Made by a program: the position numbers and the translations under genes | Part shown: positions 1 to 6,326 of the stretch, in pieces | Numbering within the stretch: position 1 is the stretch's first letter | How the letters are laid out: each line of letters begins with the position of its first letter | The notes under the pieces: generated by a model | Seen by the model: the letters and a program-made list of their open reading frames with translations, nothing else | The model's database searches: none | Told to the model about the DNA's origin: nothing | NCBI GenBank assembly: GCA_903905665.1 | Contig: CAIVHJ010000127.1 | Location: 1 to 6,392, forward strand | Direction of reading: 5' to 3' | Source of the DNA: an uncultured Phycisphaerales bacterium | GTDB taxonomy: Bacteria > Planctomycetota > Phycisphaerae > UBA1845 > CAIVHJ01 | Length of the DNA stretch: 6,392 bases

Positions 1-17
1 AAGGGCAAAAGTCGAGC

Positions 18-167
18 TTACATTAATAGAAATTCAGAGATGTCGAAGTCGTCAATTTCTCCCATCTTTATCTTTTTAATTAATTCGCGGATTGCCCCGA
101 TTAACTGGATTAGATAATCCAGTGCATGAGTTGAGACAATTTCTCCGTGCACCTCAGAAAGTTGCGC
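18..167 (-). pseudogene. possible C-terminal remnant of an unidentified gene
   Basis: This minus-strand frame runs open for 49 codons from just after two consecutive TGA codons (168-173) to a TAA at 18-20. Its translation looks protein-like, with a helical amphipathic stretch LDYLIQLIGAIRELIKKIK followed by an acidic tail MGEIDDFDISEFLLM. There is no convincing start codon or ribosome-binding site at its upstream edge. A second minus-strand frame, open from 340 down to 110, overlaps it, and its HGDFADERNFL segment would lead smoothly into SEVHGEIVSTHAL of the lower frame if one base were gained or lost near 150-165. I therefore read it as the 3' end of a gene carrying a frameshift or otherwise broken. 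I do not recognise the family. It could also be a chance open frame, because the stretch is short and contains a palindrome. Confidence 0.3.
104..123. repeat. 20-bp perfect palindrome, 9-bp arms and 2-nt centre
   Basis: The left arm ACTGGATTA (104-112) and right arm TAATCCAGT (115-123) are exact reverse complements separated by GA. There is no T-run on either side, so it does not look like an intrinsic terminator. It lies within the possible gene remnant at 18-167. It could be a protein-binding dyad, a dispersed repeat unit or coincidence, and its function is unknown. Confidence 0.5.
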
Positions 168-412
168 TCATCAGCGAAATCTCCATGGTTCAAGTTATGA
201 GTCCATCCTCTATCTGTGGATCCGGGTTTTGTTCTGTGGGTCTTTGAATGGGAAAAGTAATGGTTCCTGTTGAATTTAGGTAACGTGCGGACTGGAGCTC
301 TCGGCTTCCTGATTAGTGAACCATTTTCACAGTTCACGTATCAATGAGAATAGACCCAAACGGCAACCTTCTCCAATTCCGACTAAATCAGGACACGATC
401 CCTCAGAAAATT

Positions 413-1180
413 CTAACGATCATCGGGACCTGTTCGGATTTTGTCTGACGGAGGTCTTTTTTGAAGCGCGATTGGGAGGATAAGAGGTTCGTTATTCGGT
501 GAGAAACAGGGCGATTCGTCTAGGTTTGCCAAGCGCTTCGCACAGACGAGGATCCGATCGAACATCTCCGTCGTCAGAAGCCCGGTCTGGGTGTTGCGTC
601 GGCTGACGTGATATGAGCACAGGATGGTTCGGTCCTGGTGCTGGAACTGTGCTCCGTGGGAGAATCGGCCCAGCCGGACCCGCAAGGCGGCTTGAATCGC
701 ATCATAAGCGATTCGGCCCAAACACAGATAGACGCGGCACTTGCTTAATAACCTGATGTCTTCTACGAGATATCTGCGGCAGGTGGTGCATTCGTGATCT
801 GTGGGGCGGTTGTGCGGAGGGGCGCATCGCACGGCGGAGGTAATATAGCAATCATTCAGTTTCATGCCGTCGTCGCGGTTGATGGATTGCGGCTGAGACG
901 CTAATCCGGCGCGATGAAGGGCGGCGAAGAGGAAATCTCCTGAGGCGTCACCCGTGAAAATCCGGCCAGTTCTGTTGGCGCCGTGGGCACCCGGAGCCAG
1001 ACCCACGATCATGATTCTTGCATCGCAACGGCCGAAACCCGGCACCGGTCGGCCCCAATAGGTTTGGTTCTTGTATGCGGCGCGTTTGATTTGGGACACT
1101 TTTTCCTGATACCGGACGAGCCGATCACAAAGCCGGCATCCGACGATTCGTTGATTGTGCAGCGCTAATCTGCTTGACAT
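413..1180 (-). CDS. udgB: family 5 (UDGb-type) uracil-DNA glycosylase, 4Fe-4S
   Basis: The 255-residue product is a base-excision repair enzyme that removes uracil, and in characterised family 5 members also other deaminated or damaged bases, from DNA in the cytoplasm. Motif A is G60-L-A-P-G64 followed by A-H-G-A-N-R-T-G-R-I-F-T-G-D; Leu at position 61, where family 4 has Glu, indicates family 5. Motif B is H191-V-S-R-R-N-T-Q-T-G. Cluster ligands are probably C15 and C18 (C-x2-C), then C119 and C134 (C-x14-C). C15 lies so close to the N-terminus that the ATG at 1178-1180 is the only sensible start. There is no Shine-Dalgarno sequence upstream, which fits a leaderless mRNA. About 38 residues after the last conserved helix (from about 218) are rich in P, K, R and D and look like a disordered tail. 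It is transcribed divergently from the next gene and stands alone. Identity to the family is secure; substrate range is inferred. Confidence 0.9.
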   Translation of the reverse strand: MSSRLALHNQRIVGCRLCDRLVRYQEKVSQIKRAAYKNQTYWGRPVPGFGRCDARIMIVGLAPGAHGANRTGRIFTGDASGDFLFAALHRAGLASQPQSINRDDGMKLNDCYITSAVRCAPPHNRPTDHECTTCRRYLVEDIRLLSKCRVYLCLGRIAYDAIQAALRVRLGRFSHGAQFQHQDRTILCSYHVSRRNTQTGLLTTEMFDRILVCAKRLANLDESPCFSPNNEPLILPIALQKRPPSDKIRTGPDDR

Positions 1181-1186
1181 GATGCG

Positions 1187-1213
1187 ATTCTATACCAGAA
1201 TTCAGAATGTAAA
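1187..1213 (-). promoter_or_regulatory. candidate promoter for the glycosylase gene
   Basis: On the minus strand TTTACA (1208-1213) precedes TAGAAT (1187-1192, within TATAGAAT) with a 15-nt spacer, which is shorter than the usual 17. The -10-like box ends only 6 nt before the ATG, so transcription from it would give a leaderless or nearly leaderless message, in agreement with the missing Shine-Dalgarno sequence. The boxes resemble sigma-70 sites, but the match is by eye in an AT-rich stretch. Confidence 0.25.
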
Positions 1214-1216
1214 TCT

Positions 1217-1234
1217 AGGTAAAATAGGTAAAAT
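1217..1234. repeat. tandem 9-bp direct repeat
   Basis: Two adjacent perfect copies of AGGTAAAAT occupy 1217-1225 and 1226-1234, immediately upstream of the -35-like box of the divergent glycosylase gene. Nine bases is close to one helical turn, so two copies could present the same face to a regulator. It may equally be slippage in AT-rich DNA. Confidence 0.45.
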
Positions 1235-1471
1235 GTTAGTTATCGGAACTTATTTCATTGAAATTCAAGAGGTTGCGTCTGCAGCAGTTCTCATTTGAGC
1301 ATAAATGCTGCCATTATTTCGTTCATATCCTATGCCGTGACCACATCTTATGAATGTCGTGCAGAGGCGTTTTTCATCGCAAATCGGGTTTGGATTTCAG
1401 TTCGTGCTTCGGTTACTATCCTGACCAAACAGATTTCGAGAGCCTATCTGGATAATTCACCCGAGCCAAGA

Positions 1472-1491
1472 CCACTGCTCAAGAGCAGTGG
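1472..1491. repeat. 20-bp perfect palindrome, possible dispersed REP-like element
   Basis: The arms CCACTGCTC (1472-1480) and GAGCAGTGG (1483-1491) are exact reverse complements around a central AA, and the motif is followed by CACACAGC. As RNA it would fold as an 8-bp stem with a CAAG tetraloop. No U-tract follows, so it is not a classical terminator. From memory, planctomycete genomes carry many intergenic palindromes built on CACTGCT ... AGCAGTGGCAC, and this may be a degenerate member, but I cannot verify that here. Confidence 0.5.
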
Positions 1492-1612
1492 CACACAGCG
1501 AAAGTGCAGTAGCGCGCGGCTTCTATTGACTTTGTCGTTTGGCGGATGTGAGAGTGGATAGTTTACTTCGAGAGCCGGCCTGTTTGATACAGGAGTGAGA
1601 CAGGTTCCCAGT

Positions 1613-1618
1613 GGTGAT
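1613..1618 (+). promoter_or_regulatory. ribosome-binding site deciding the start of the zinc-ribbon gene
   Basis: GGTGAT matches the 3' part of the consensus Shine-Dalgarno AGGAGGTGATC and lies 6 nt before the ATG at 1625. The alternative GTG start at 1595 has AGGA directly abutting it, with no room for ribosome spacing, and would add ten polar residues (RQVPSGDVP) before the first membrane helix. The ATG at 1625 is therefore preferred. Confidence 0.45.
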
Positions 1619-1624
1619 GTGCCT

Positions 1625-2341
1625 ATGATGCGTATCTCATTTACACTCATTTTTCTCATCGCTTTGGGCGTTCTGGTGGTTGTACTGGTGCTGATTCGGT
1701 TGTTTCGCGATCGGGCCCAAAAAAGAGAACCGCTTGATGGAGATGAAATCAACCAGACCCTGACCCACTGCTCCGTATGCGGCTACTGGCTTCGGGGTCT
1801 GCCGGATCGTGGTCGATGTCCTGAATGTGGTTCGGATTATGACAAGTACTGGGGGGTATGGCGGTCCGGTGCGGTTCTGGTCATGTCGAAAAAAGCCGAA
1901 CTACCAGGTCGTTGCATCAAGTGCAATGTACCGGTCGAGCAATATCGTTTGAAACGGAAATTTCATTATCACCACCCGGCGTGGTACTTGCTGATCCTCT
2001 TAAACCTTCTTATCTACATCATCGTCGCCATGCTTGTGACGAAGTCCGCCGTCATCCACGTTCCTCTGTGTCCTCGGCATTGCAAGCGGCGTTGGATGTG
2101 GATTGGCGTGACCTGGTTTGTTTTTTTGAGTTCGTTGGGTATCTTCGCATTGGCCATCGGTGAGGAATCGGGCATTTGGGGATTGGCGGGTGTCGGCGTC
2201 TTGCTGCTCAGCCTCATCCTTCTGGCCGTTGCGGTTCCTGTCGTGAGACCCGGAAAGATCGATTCGGAGTTCGCCTGGATCAAAGGGGTGTGTCCGGAAT
2301 ATCTCGCTCAGTTGTCTATCCTGCAACACCCTCCTCTGTAA
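1625..2341 (+). CDS. zinc-ribbon polytopic membrane protein, function unknown
   Basis: The 238-residue product (248 if the GTG at 1595 is used) begins with a membrane helix at about 6-27. A four-cysteine zinc ribbon follows: C49-x2-C52-G-Y-W-L-R-G-L-P and C65-P-E-C68-G, of a kind common in planctomycetes. A second module starts at C97-I-K-C100-N, continues with L-K-R-K-F-H-Y-H-H-P, a membrane helix (about 119-138), L-C149-P-R-H152-C153, two more helices (about 157-178 and 184-207) and the end motif W-I-K-G-V-C-P-E-Y-L-A-Q-L. I remember this second module from uncharacterised bacterial membrane proteins. C97, C100, C149 and H152 or C153 could form a second metal site that brackets the second helix. 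Four helices in all suggest an inner-membrane location. It lies 62 bp before the phosphoesterase gene and may be co-transcribed with it. No function can be assigned. The ribbon could bind protein or nucleic acid, or simply stabilise the fold. Confidence 0.85.
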   Translation: MMRISFTLIFLIALGVLVVVLVLIRLFRDRAQKREPLDGDEINQTLTHCSVCGYWLRGLPDRGRCPECGSDYDKYWGVWRSGAVLVMSKKAELPGRCIKCNVPVEQYRLKRKFHYHHPAWYLLILLNLLIYIIVAMLVTKSAVIHVPLCPRHCKRRWMWIGVTWFVFLSSLGIFALAIGEESGIWGLAGVGVLLLSLILLAVAVPVVRPGKIDSEFAWIKGVCPEYLAQLSILQHPPL

Positions 2342-2388
2342 GATGACTGGATGGACTGTCGGAATAACCAAGGCTGTTTGGATAGATC

Positions 2389-2393
2389 AGGAG
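2389..2393 (+). promoter_or_regulatory. ribosome-binding site of the phosphoesterase gene
   Basis: AGGAG lies 10 nt before the ATG at 2404. It supports that start, which is also the one that gives a complete signal peptide. Confidence 0.55.
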
Positions 2394-2403
2394 ACTACGT
2401 GTC

Positions 2404-3978
2404 ATGATTAACTTTAGTACGAAGATTCAGAAGGTTTTGCTGGTGTCGGGAGCGATGTTTTTGGCGGTGGTTTCGAGTGGGATGGCGCAGGAGTCGGCGC
2501 GGGGAACGGTGTTTGAGGACAAGAATCACAACGACACGCTCGATCCCGGCGAGACGGGTATCGCGGGGGTGGGGGTGTCCAACGGCAGAGACGTGGTTCT
2601 CACCGATGGTCAGGGACATTATCAGTTGTCGGTGGTCGATGGCGACGTGATTTTTGTGGTCAAGCCGCGCAATTTTCTGCCCACAATCGACAAGACGAAC
2701 CTGTCCCGATTTTATTATGTCTATCGTCCGTCGGGATCACCCACCGACTTGAAGTACGCCGGTGTTGCTCCAACGGGTTCGCTGCCCGAATCTATCAATT
2801 TTCCGCTGACATCGCATCCAGAACCGGATCGGTTCGAAGTCGCGGTTCTCGGCGATCCCCAGCCCAACAATGCCGGTGACATTGATTTTCTCAGCCACGA
2901 TATTCTCGAAGAATTGATCGGGACCGACGCGGCGTTCGGGGTGTCGCTGGGGGACGTGATGAACGAGAAACTGAATCTCTTTCAGCCGTATATCAATGCC
3001 GTGAGCACCGTCGGAATTCCATGGTTCAACGTGCCGGGTAACCACGATGAGAATTACGAAGTGGACATCGATGATCTGGCAAACGAGACCTGGAAGCAAG
3101 TTTTCGGCCCGCCGACGTACAGTTTCAACTGGGGACCGGTGCATTTCATCGTGCTGGACGATGTGTTTTATGAAGGTCAGAAGAACAAGCGAACTTATCA
3201 TTCCGAGATCGGTCGGCATCTGACGTTCATTGAAAACGATCTCAAGCAGGTGCCGAAAGAGGCCTTGGTGGTCCTGATGATGCATATTCCGCTGGTCGAA
3301 GCGAAAGACCGGGCCCAATTGTTCGATTTGTTGCAGGACCGCCCCCACACGTTTTCGATGTCGGCGCACTGGCATTATCAGGAGAACATTTTCATGGGGG
3401 AGGAGCACGGTTGTAAACAGCCGGAGCCACACCACCACTGGGTGAGCGTCACCGCCTGCGGATCGTGGTGGGCAGGGGCGCTGGATGAATTCGGTATTCC
3501 GCATACGATGATGCGGGACGGCTGCCCCAACGGTTATTCGATCGTCACGTTCGATGGGTCGAAGTATTCGATTCGGTTCAAAGCGGCGCGGCGGCCGGCC
3601 GACAATCAGATGTCCATCTATGCGCCCGATCACGTCAAGCAAAGCGAGACGGCGACATCCGAAGTGGTGGTCAATGTGTTTGCCGGTTCACCGCGATCAG
3701 TAGTGGAGATGCGAATCGATGATTCCGGTTCGTGGATTCCCCTGCAACATCAGACCGGCCGCGCCGATCCCTATTACATGCTGCTCAAGGAATGGGAGGT
3801 CAGTGCCCGGCCACCCAACGGTCATCGGCTTTCGCGAGTGGATGTGTCGCCGCATTTGTGGGCGGGGTTTTTGCCGGCCGATCTTTCGGTTGGAGGCCAT
3901 GTCATCGTGGTGCGTACTCGTGACATGTTCGATCAGAAATATATTGCGCGACGAATCATCAACATTGAACCTGATTGA
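2404..3978 (+). CDS. exported calcineurin-like metallophosphoesterase with N-terminal Cna-B/SdrD-like domain
   Basis: The 524-residue product starts with a signal peptide: a basic N-region to K10, a hydrophobic core at 11-25, and likely cleavage after G-M-A28. Residues 33-90 form a beta-sandwich of Cna-B/SdrD-like type (G-T-V-F-E-D-K-N-H-N-D-T-L-D-P-G-E, then T-D-G-Q-G-H-Y-Q-L). The metallophosphoesterase core spans about 144-395 with dinuclear-metal motifs D151-P-Q153, G183-D184, G212-N-H-D215, H294 and H322-W-H324. The DPQ form replaces D-x-H, and S-A-H-W-H replaces the common G-H-x-H, but every metal-ligand position is still filled by a competent residue. Residues 405-524 form a C-terminal beta-rich domain. 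The order N-domain, catalytic core, C-domain matches secreted bacterial phosphoesterases of the MetallophosN/Metallophos/MetallophosC type. It should hydrolyse a phosphomonoester or diester outside the cytoplasm; the substrate is unknown. It has its own ribosome-binding site and may share a transcript with the upstream membrane gene. Confidence 0.92.
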   Translation: MINFSTKIQKVLLVSGAMFLAVVSSGMAQESARGTVFEDKNHNDTLDPGETGIAGVGVSNGRDVVLTDGQGHYQLSVVDGDVIFVVKPRNFLPTIDKTNLSRFYYVYRPSGSPTDLKYAGVAPTGSLPESINFPLTSHPEPDRFEVAVLGDPQPNNAGDIDFLSHDILEELIGTDAAFGVSLGDVMNEKLNLFQPYINAVSTVGIPWFNVPGNHDENYEVDIDDLANETWKQVFGPPTYSFNWGPVHFIVLDDVFYEGQKNKRTYHSEIGRHLTFIENDLKQVPKEALVVLMMHIPLVEAKDRAQLFDLLQDRPHTFSMSAHWHYQENIFMGEEHGCKQPEPHHHWVSVTACGSWWAGALDEFGIPHTMMRDGCPNGYSIVTFDGSKYSIRFKAARRPADNQMSIYAPDHVKQSETATSEVVVNVFAGSPRSVVEMRIDDSGSWIPLQHQTGRADPYYMLLKEWEVSARPPNGHRLSRVDVSPHLWAGFLPADLSVGGHVIVVRTRDMFDQKYIARRIINIEPD

Positions 3979-3992
3979 CCACAACCGTGATT

Positions 3993-4012
3993 GTCTCGTC
4001 ATTCAGCGAGAC
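3993..4012 (+). terminator. weak stem-loop after the phosphoesterase gene
   Basis: GTCTCG (3993-3998) pairs with CGAGAC (4007-4012), extendable by one T-G wobble pair, around a short loop, 15 nt after the stop codon. No T-tract follows, so if it ends transcription it would do so with help from Rho or only partly. The position fits a transcript end between the phosphoesterase gene and glgP. Confidence 0.3.
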
Positions 4013-4143
4013 TGGGTATAAATTGCTGATCACAGGCGGCCAACGACTTACGAGTTGGGTGTCAGGTTATCGGATGTGGTGTGTCTTTTCGTATCGTGGT
4101 TTTTGACGTAACATGTAAGTTTCACAGATCACTTCATCAACTC

Positions 4144-4147
4144 GGAG
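4144..4147 (+). promoter_or_regulatory. ribosome-binding site of glgP
   Basis: GGAG lies 7 nt before the ATG at 4155, a standard spacing. It supports that start; no in-frame alternative is better placed. Confidence 0.5.
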
Positions 4148-4154
4148 CGTCGGT

Positions 4155-6326
4155 ATGAGTATTTCGACGGAGATCACGCCCGGCAGCGATCATTCGAAAC
4201 GAACAGATGTGGATTGGCTGATCGAGCGATTCCTTGGGCATCTGAAATATACCCGCGCCAAAGACTGGGCGTATGCCACATCAATGGACCAGTATCTGGC
4301 GCTCTCGCTGGCGGTTCGGGACGTGCTGTTCGAGCGCAAGATCATCACGCAGCTGACGCACACCCGCGGGGACGTGAAGCGTGTTTATTATTTGTCGCTG
4401 GAGTATCTGCTGGGACAGATGTTGCGATGCAGTCTGGTGAATCTGGGCTGGTACGAGTCGTGCCGGGAACGGTTGGAGCGATTGGGGCTGGACTTGGATG
4501 AACTGCGCGACATCGAACCCGATGCAGGTTTGGGCAACGGGGGGTTAGGTCGGCTGGCGGCCTGTTATCTGGATTCGCTGGCGACGCTCGACATGCCGGC
4601 GCTGGGTTATGGTATCCGGTACGAATACGGCATCTTCGACCAAGAGATCGTCAACGGCTGGCAGGTGGAGAGACCGGATTACTGGTTGCGATTCGGTTCA
4701 CCGTGGGAGATTGTTCGACCGGAGTTTGCCTGCCCGGTTCGATTGTTCGGGCGTGTGGAACATCGGACGGATGCGGCGGGTCGGCCCCGTTCGTTGTGGA
4801 CGGGTTGCCGACTGGTCATGGGATTGCCTTATGACATTCCAATTCCCAGTTGTGGGACGGGAACGGTCAATTTGCTTCGGTTGTGGTCGGCGCGGGCGAG
4901 CGAGTCATTCGATCTCAATGCGTTCAATCGGGGGGGGTATCTGGAGGCGGTTCAGGAGCAGGCGCTGACCGAGACGATTTCCAAGGTGTTGTATCCGAGC
5001 GATGCCGTGGAGAAGAACCGTGAGTTGCGATTGATTCAGCAGTATTTCTTTGTGGCTTGTACGCTGTCGGATATTTTCCGACGCTATGACAAGAACCACG
5101 ATACCGTGGATGAACTACCGAACAAGGCGGCGATTCAACTTAATGATACGCATCCGGCGGTGGCGATTTCCGAGATGATGCGGATTTTGGTGGATGAGCG
5201 GGCGTTGCGATGGGAGCGGGCGTGGGAGATCACACAGGCGGTTTTCGGGTACACCAACCACACGCTGATGCCCGAAGCGCTGGAGATCTGGCCGGTGTCG
5301 TTGTTCGAGCGAGTTTTGCCGAGGCATCTCGAAATCATCTACGATATCAATCAGCGATTTTTGGACGATGTCCGGCGGAGATATTCGGGGGATTCGGGCC
5401 GGATTCAGCGCATGTCGCTGATTCAGGAGTCACCGTTCAAAGGGGTGCGGATGGCGCATCTGGCGATAGTCGGAAGCCACACGGTCAACGGCGTGGCCAA
5501 ACTGCACAGCGATTTGATTCGGAGCCGACTCGTTCCCGATTTCGCCGAATTCTGGCCGGAGCGGTTCACGGGCGTCACGAACGGCGTGACCCCAAGGCGA
5601 TGGTTGTTGGCGTGCAATTCGGCGTTGGCGGGTGCGATCACCCGGCGGATCGGAGATGGTTGGATTCGCGATTTGGACCAACTGCGCCGACTGGAACCGT
5701 TCGCCGACGATCCGGAGTTTCAGAAAGAGTTTCAGCAGATCAAACGCCAAAATAAACAGCGTCTGGCGGAATGGATCGGTCGCAAACTCGCGATCCCTAC
5801 GCCGATCGACGCGATGTTCGACGTGCAGGTCAAGCGGCTTCATGAGTACAAGCGACAACTGATGAACATCCTGCAGGTCATTATCCGCTATCATCGCATT
5901 CGCGATGAACGGGCCGACCTTCCCCCTCGTGTCGTTTTGTTCGGCGCCAAGGCAGCCCCGTCGTATCACCACGCCAAACTCATCATCAAACTGATCAATG
6001 ACGTCGGGCGGACCATCAATACGGATCCGCGTGTGGCCGATCGGCTTCGGGTGGCGTTTCTGCCGAATTACCGGGTGTCATTGGCGGAGTTGATCATTCC
6101 GGCCGCCGATCTGTCCGAGCAGATTTCGACGGCGGGTACGGAGGCGAGTGGAACCGGGAACATGAAGTTCGCGCTCAACGGGGCGCTGACCATCGGCACG
6201 CTGGACGGCGCCAATGTCGAAATCCGCGATGCCGTCGGGGCGGACAATTTCTTCCTGTTCGGTCTGACCGAGCAGGAGGTGGCCTATTATCGTTCGACGT
6301 ATCAACCGTGGCAGTTGGGGACGTGA
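4155..6326 (+). CDS. glgP: glycogen phosphorylase, C-terminally short
   Basis: The 723-residue product is a GT35 alpha-glucan phosphorylase, which releases glucose-1-phosphate from glycogen in the cytoplasm using pyridoxal phosphate. Family signatures appear in order: A-G-L-G-N-G-G-L-G-R-L-A-A-C at 124-137; Q-L-N-D331-T-H-P; Y-T-N-H369-T-L-M-P-E-A-L-E; T-N476-G-V-T-P-R-R-W-L; V-K-R561-L-H-E-Y-K566-R-Q; and E663-A-S-G-T-G-N-M-K671-F, where K671 is the expected PLP lysine. These correspond to rabbit muscle D339, H377, N484, R569, K574, E672 and K680. The protein ends 52 residues after the PLP lysine, while complete enzymes have about 150-160, so roughly 100 C-terminal residues are absent. The last recognisable segment is F-G-L-T-E-Q-E-V. 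A GGGG run at 6317-6320 sits just before the TGA and is a plausible frameshift site. The muscle-type N-terminal phosphoserine region is absent, as in bacterial enzymes. Glycogen or maltodextrin as substrate cannot be told from sequence alone. Confidence 0.95.
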   Translation: MSISTEITPGSDHSKRTDVDWLIERFLGHLKYTRAKDWAYATSMDQYLALSLAVRDVLFERKIITQLTHTRGDVKRVYYLSLEYLLGQMLRCSLVNLGWYESCRERLERLGLDLDELRDIEPDAGLGNGGLGRLAACYLDSLATLDMPALGYGIRYEYGIFDQEIVNGWQVERPDYWLRFGSPWEIVRPEFACPVRLFGRVEHRTDAAGRPRSLWTGCRLVMGLPYDIPIPSCGTGTVNLLRLWSARASESFDLNAFNRGGYLEAVQEQALTETISKVLYPSDAVEKNRELRLIQQYFFVACTLSDIFRRYDKNHDTVDELPNKAAIQLNDTHPAVAISEMMRILVDERALRWERAWEITQAVFGYTNHTLMPEALEIWPVSLFERVLPRHLEIIYDINQRFLDDVRRRYSGDSGRIQRMSLIQESPFKGVRMAHLAIVGSHTVNGVAKLHSDLIRSRLVPDFAEFWPERFTGVTNGVTPRRWLLACNSALAGAITRRIGDGWIRDLDQLRRLEPFADDPEFQKEFQQIKRQNKQRLAEWIGRKLAIPTPIDAMFDVQVKRLHEYKRQLMNILQVIIRYHRIRDERADLPPRVVLFGAKAAPSYHHAKLIIKLINDVGRTINTDPRVADRLRVAFLPNYRVSLAELIIPAADLSEQISTAGTEASGTGNMKFALNGALTIGTLDGANVEIRDAVGADNFFLFGLTEQEVAYYRSTYQPWQLGT

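Larger units (their letters stand above)
1181..1624. other. divergent intergenic region
   Basis: This 444-bp gap separates the minus-strand glycosylase gene from the plus-strand zinc-ribbon gene and must hold both promoters. It contains the AT-rich glycosylase promoter side, a tandem 9-bp repeat and a 20-bp palindrome. A TTGACT at 1526-1531 resembles a -35 box for the plus-strand gene, but I see no good -10 box at the proper distance. An 88-codon open frame (1295-1561, TTG start) has no homology that I recognise and no ribosome-binding site, and I do not call it a gene. Confidence 0.6.

Noticed and set aside
1295..1561. 88-codon plus-strand open frame in the intergenic region
   Set aside because: It begins with TTG, has no ribosome-binding site, contains the palindrome at 1472-1491, and its translation shows no recognisable domain or coherent composition.
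2737..3642. 301-codon minus-strand open frame
   Set aside because: It lies fully opposite the phosphoesterase gene, whose motifs are unmistakable. The His/Arg/Val-rich translation is typical of an antisense shadow in GC-rich DNA.
4103..4131. TTGACG at 4103-4108 as a glgP promoter -35 box
   Set aside because: The hexamer at 17-nt spacing is AGATCA, a poor -10 box, so the promoter is not supported strongly enough to list.
5430..5972. 180-codon minus-strand and 181-codon plus-strand frames inside glgP
   Set aside because: Both overlap the conserved phosphorylase frame and have low-complexity, shadow-like compositions. No homology is recognised.
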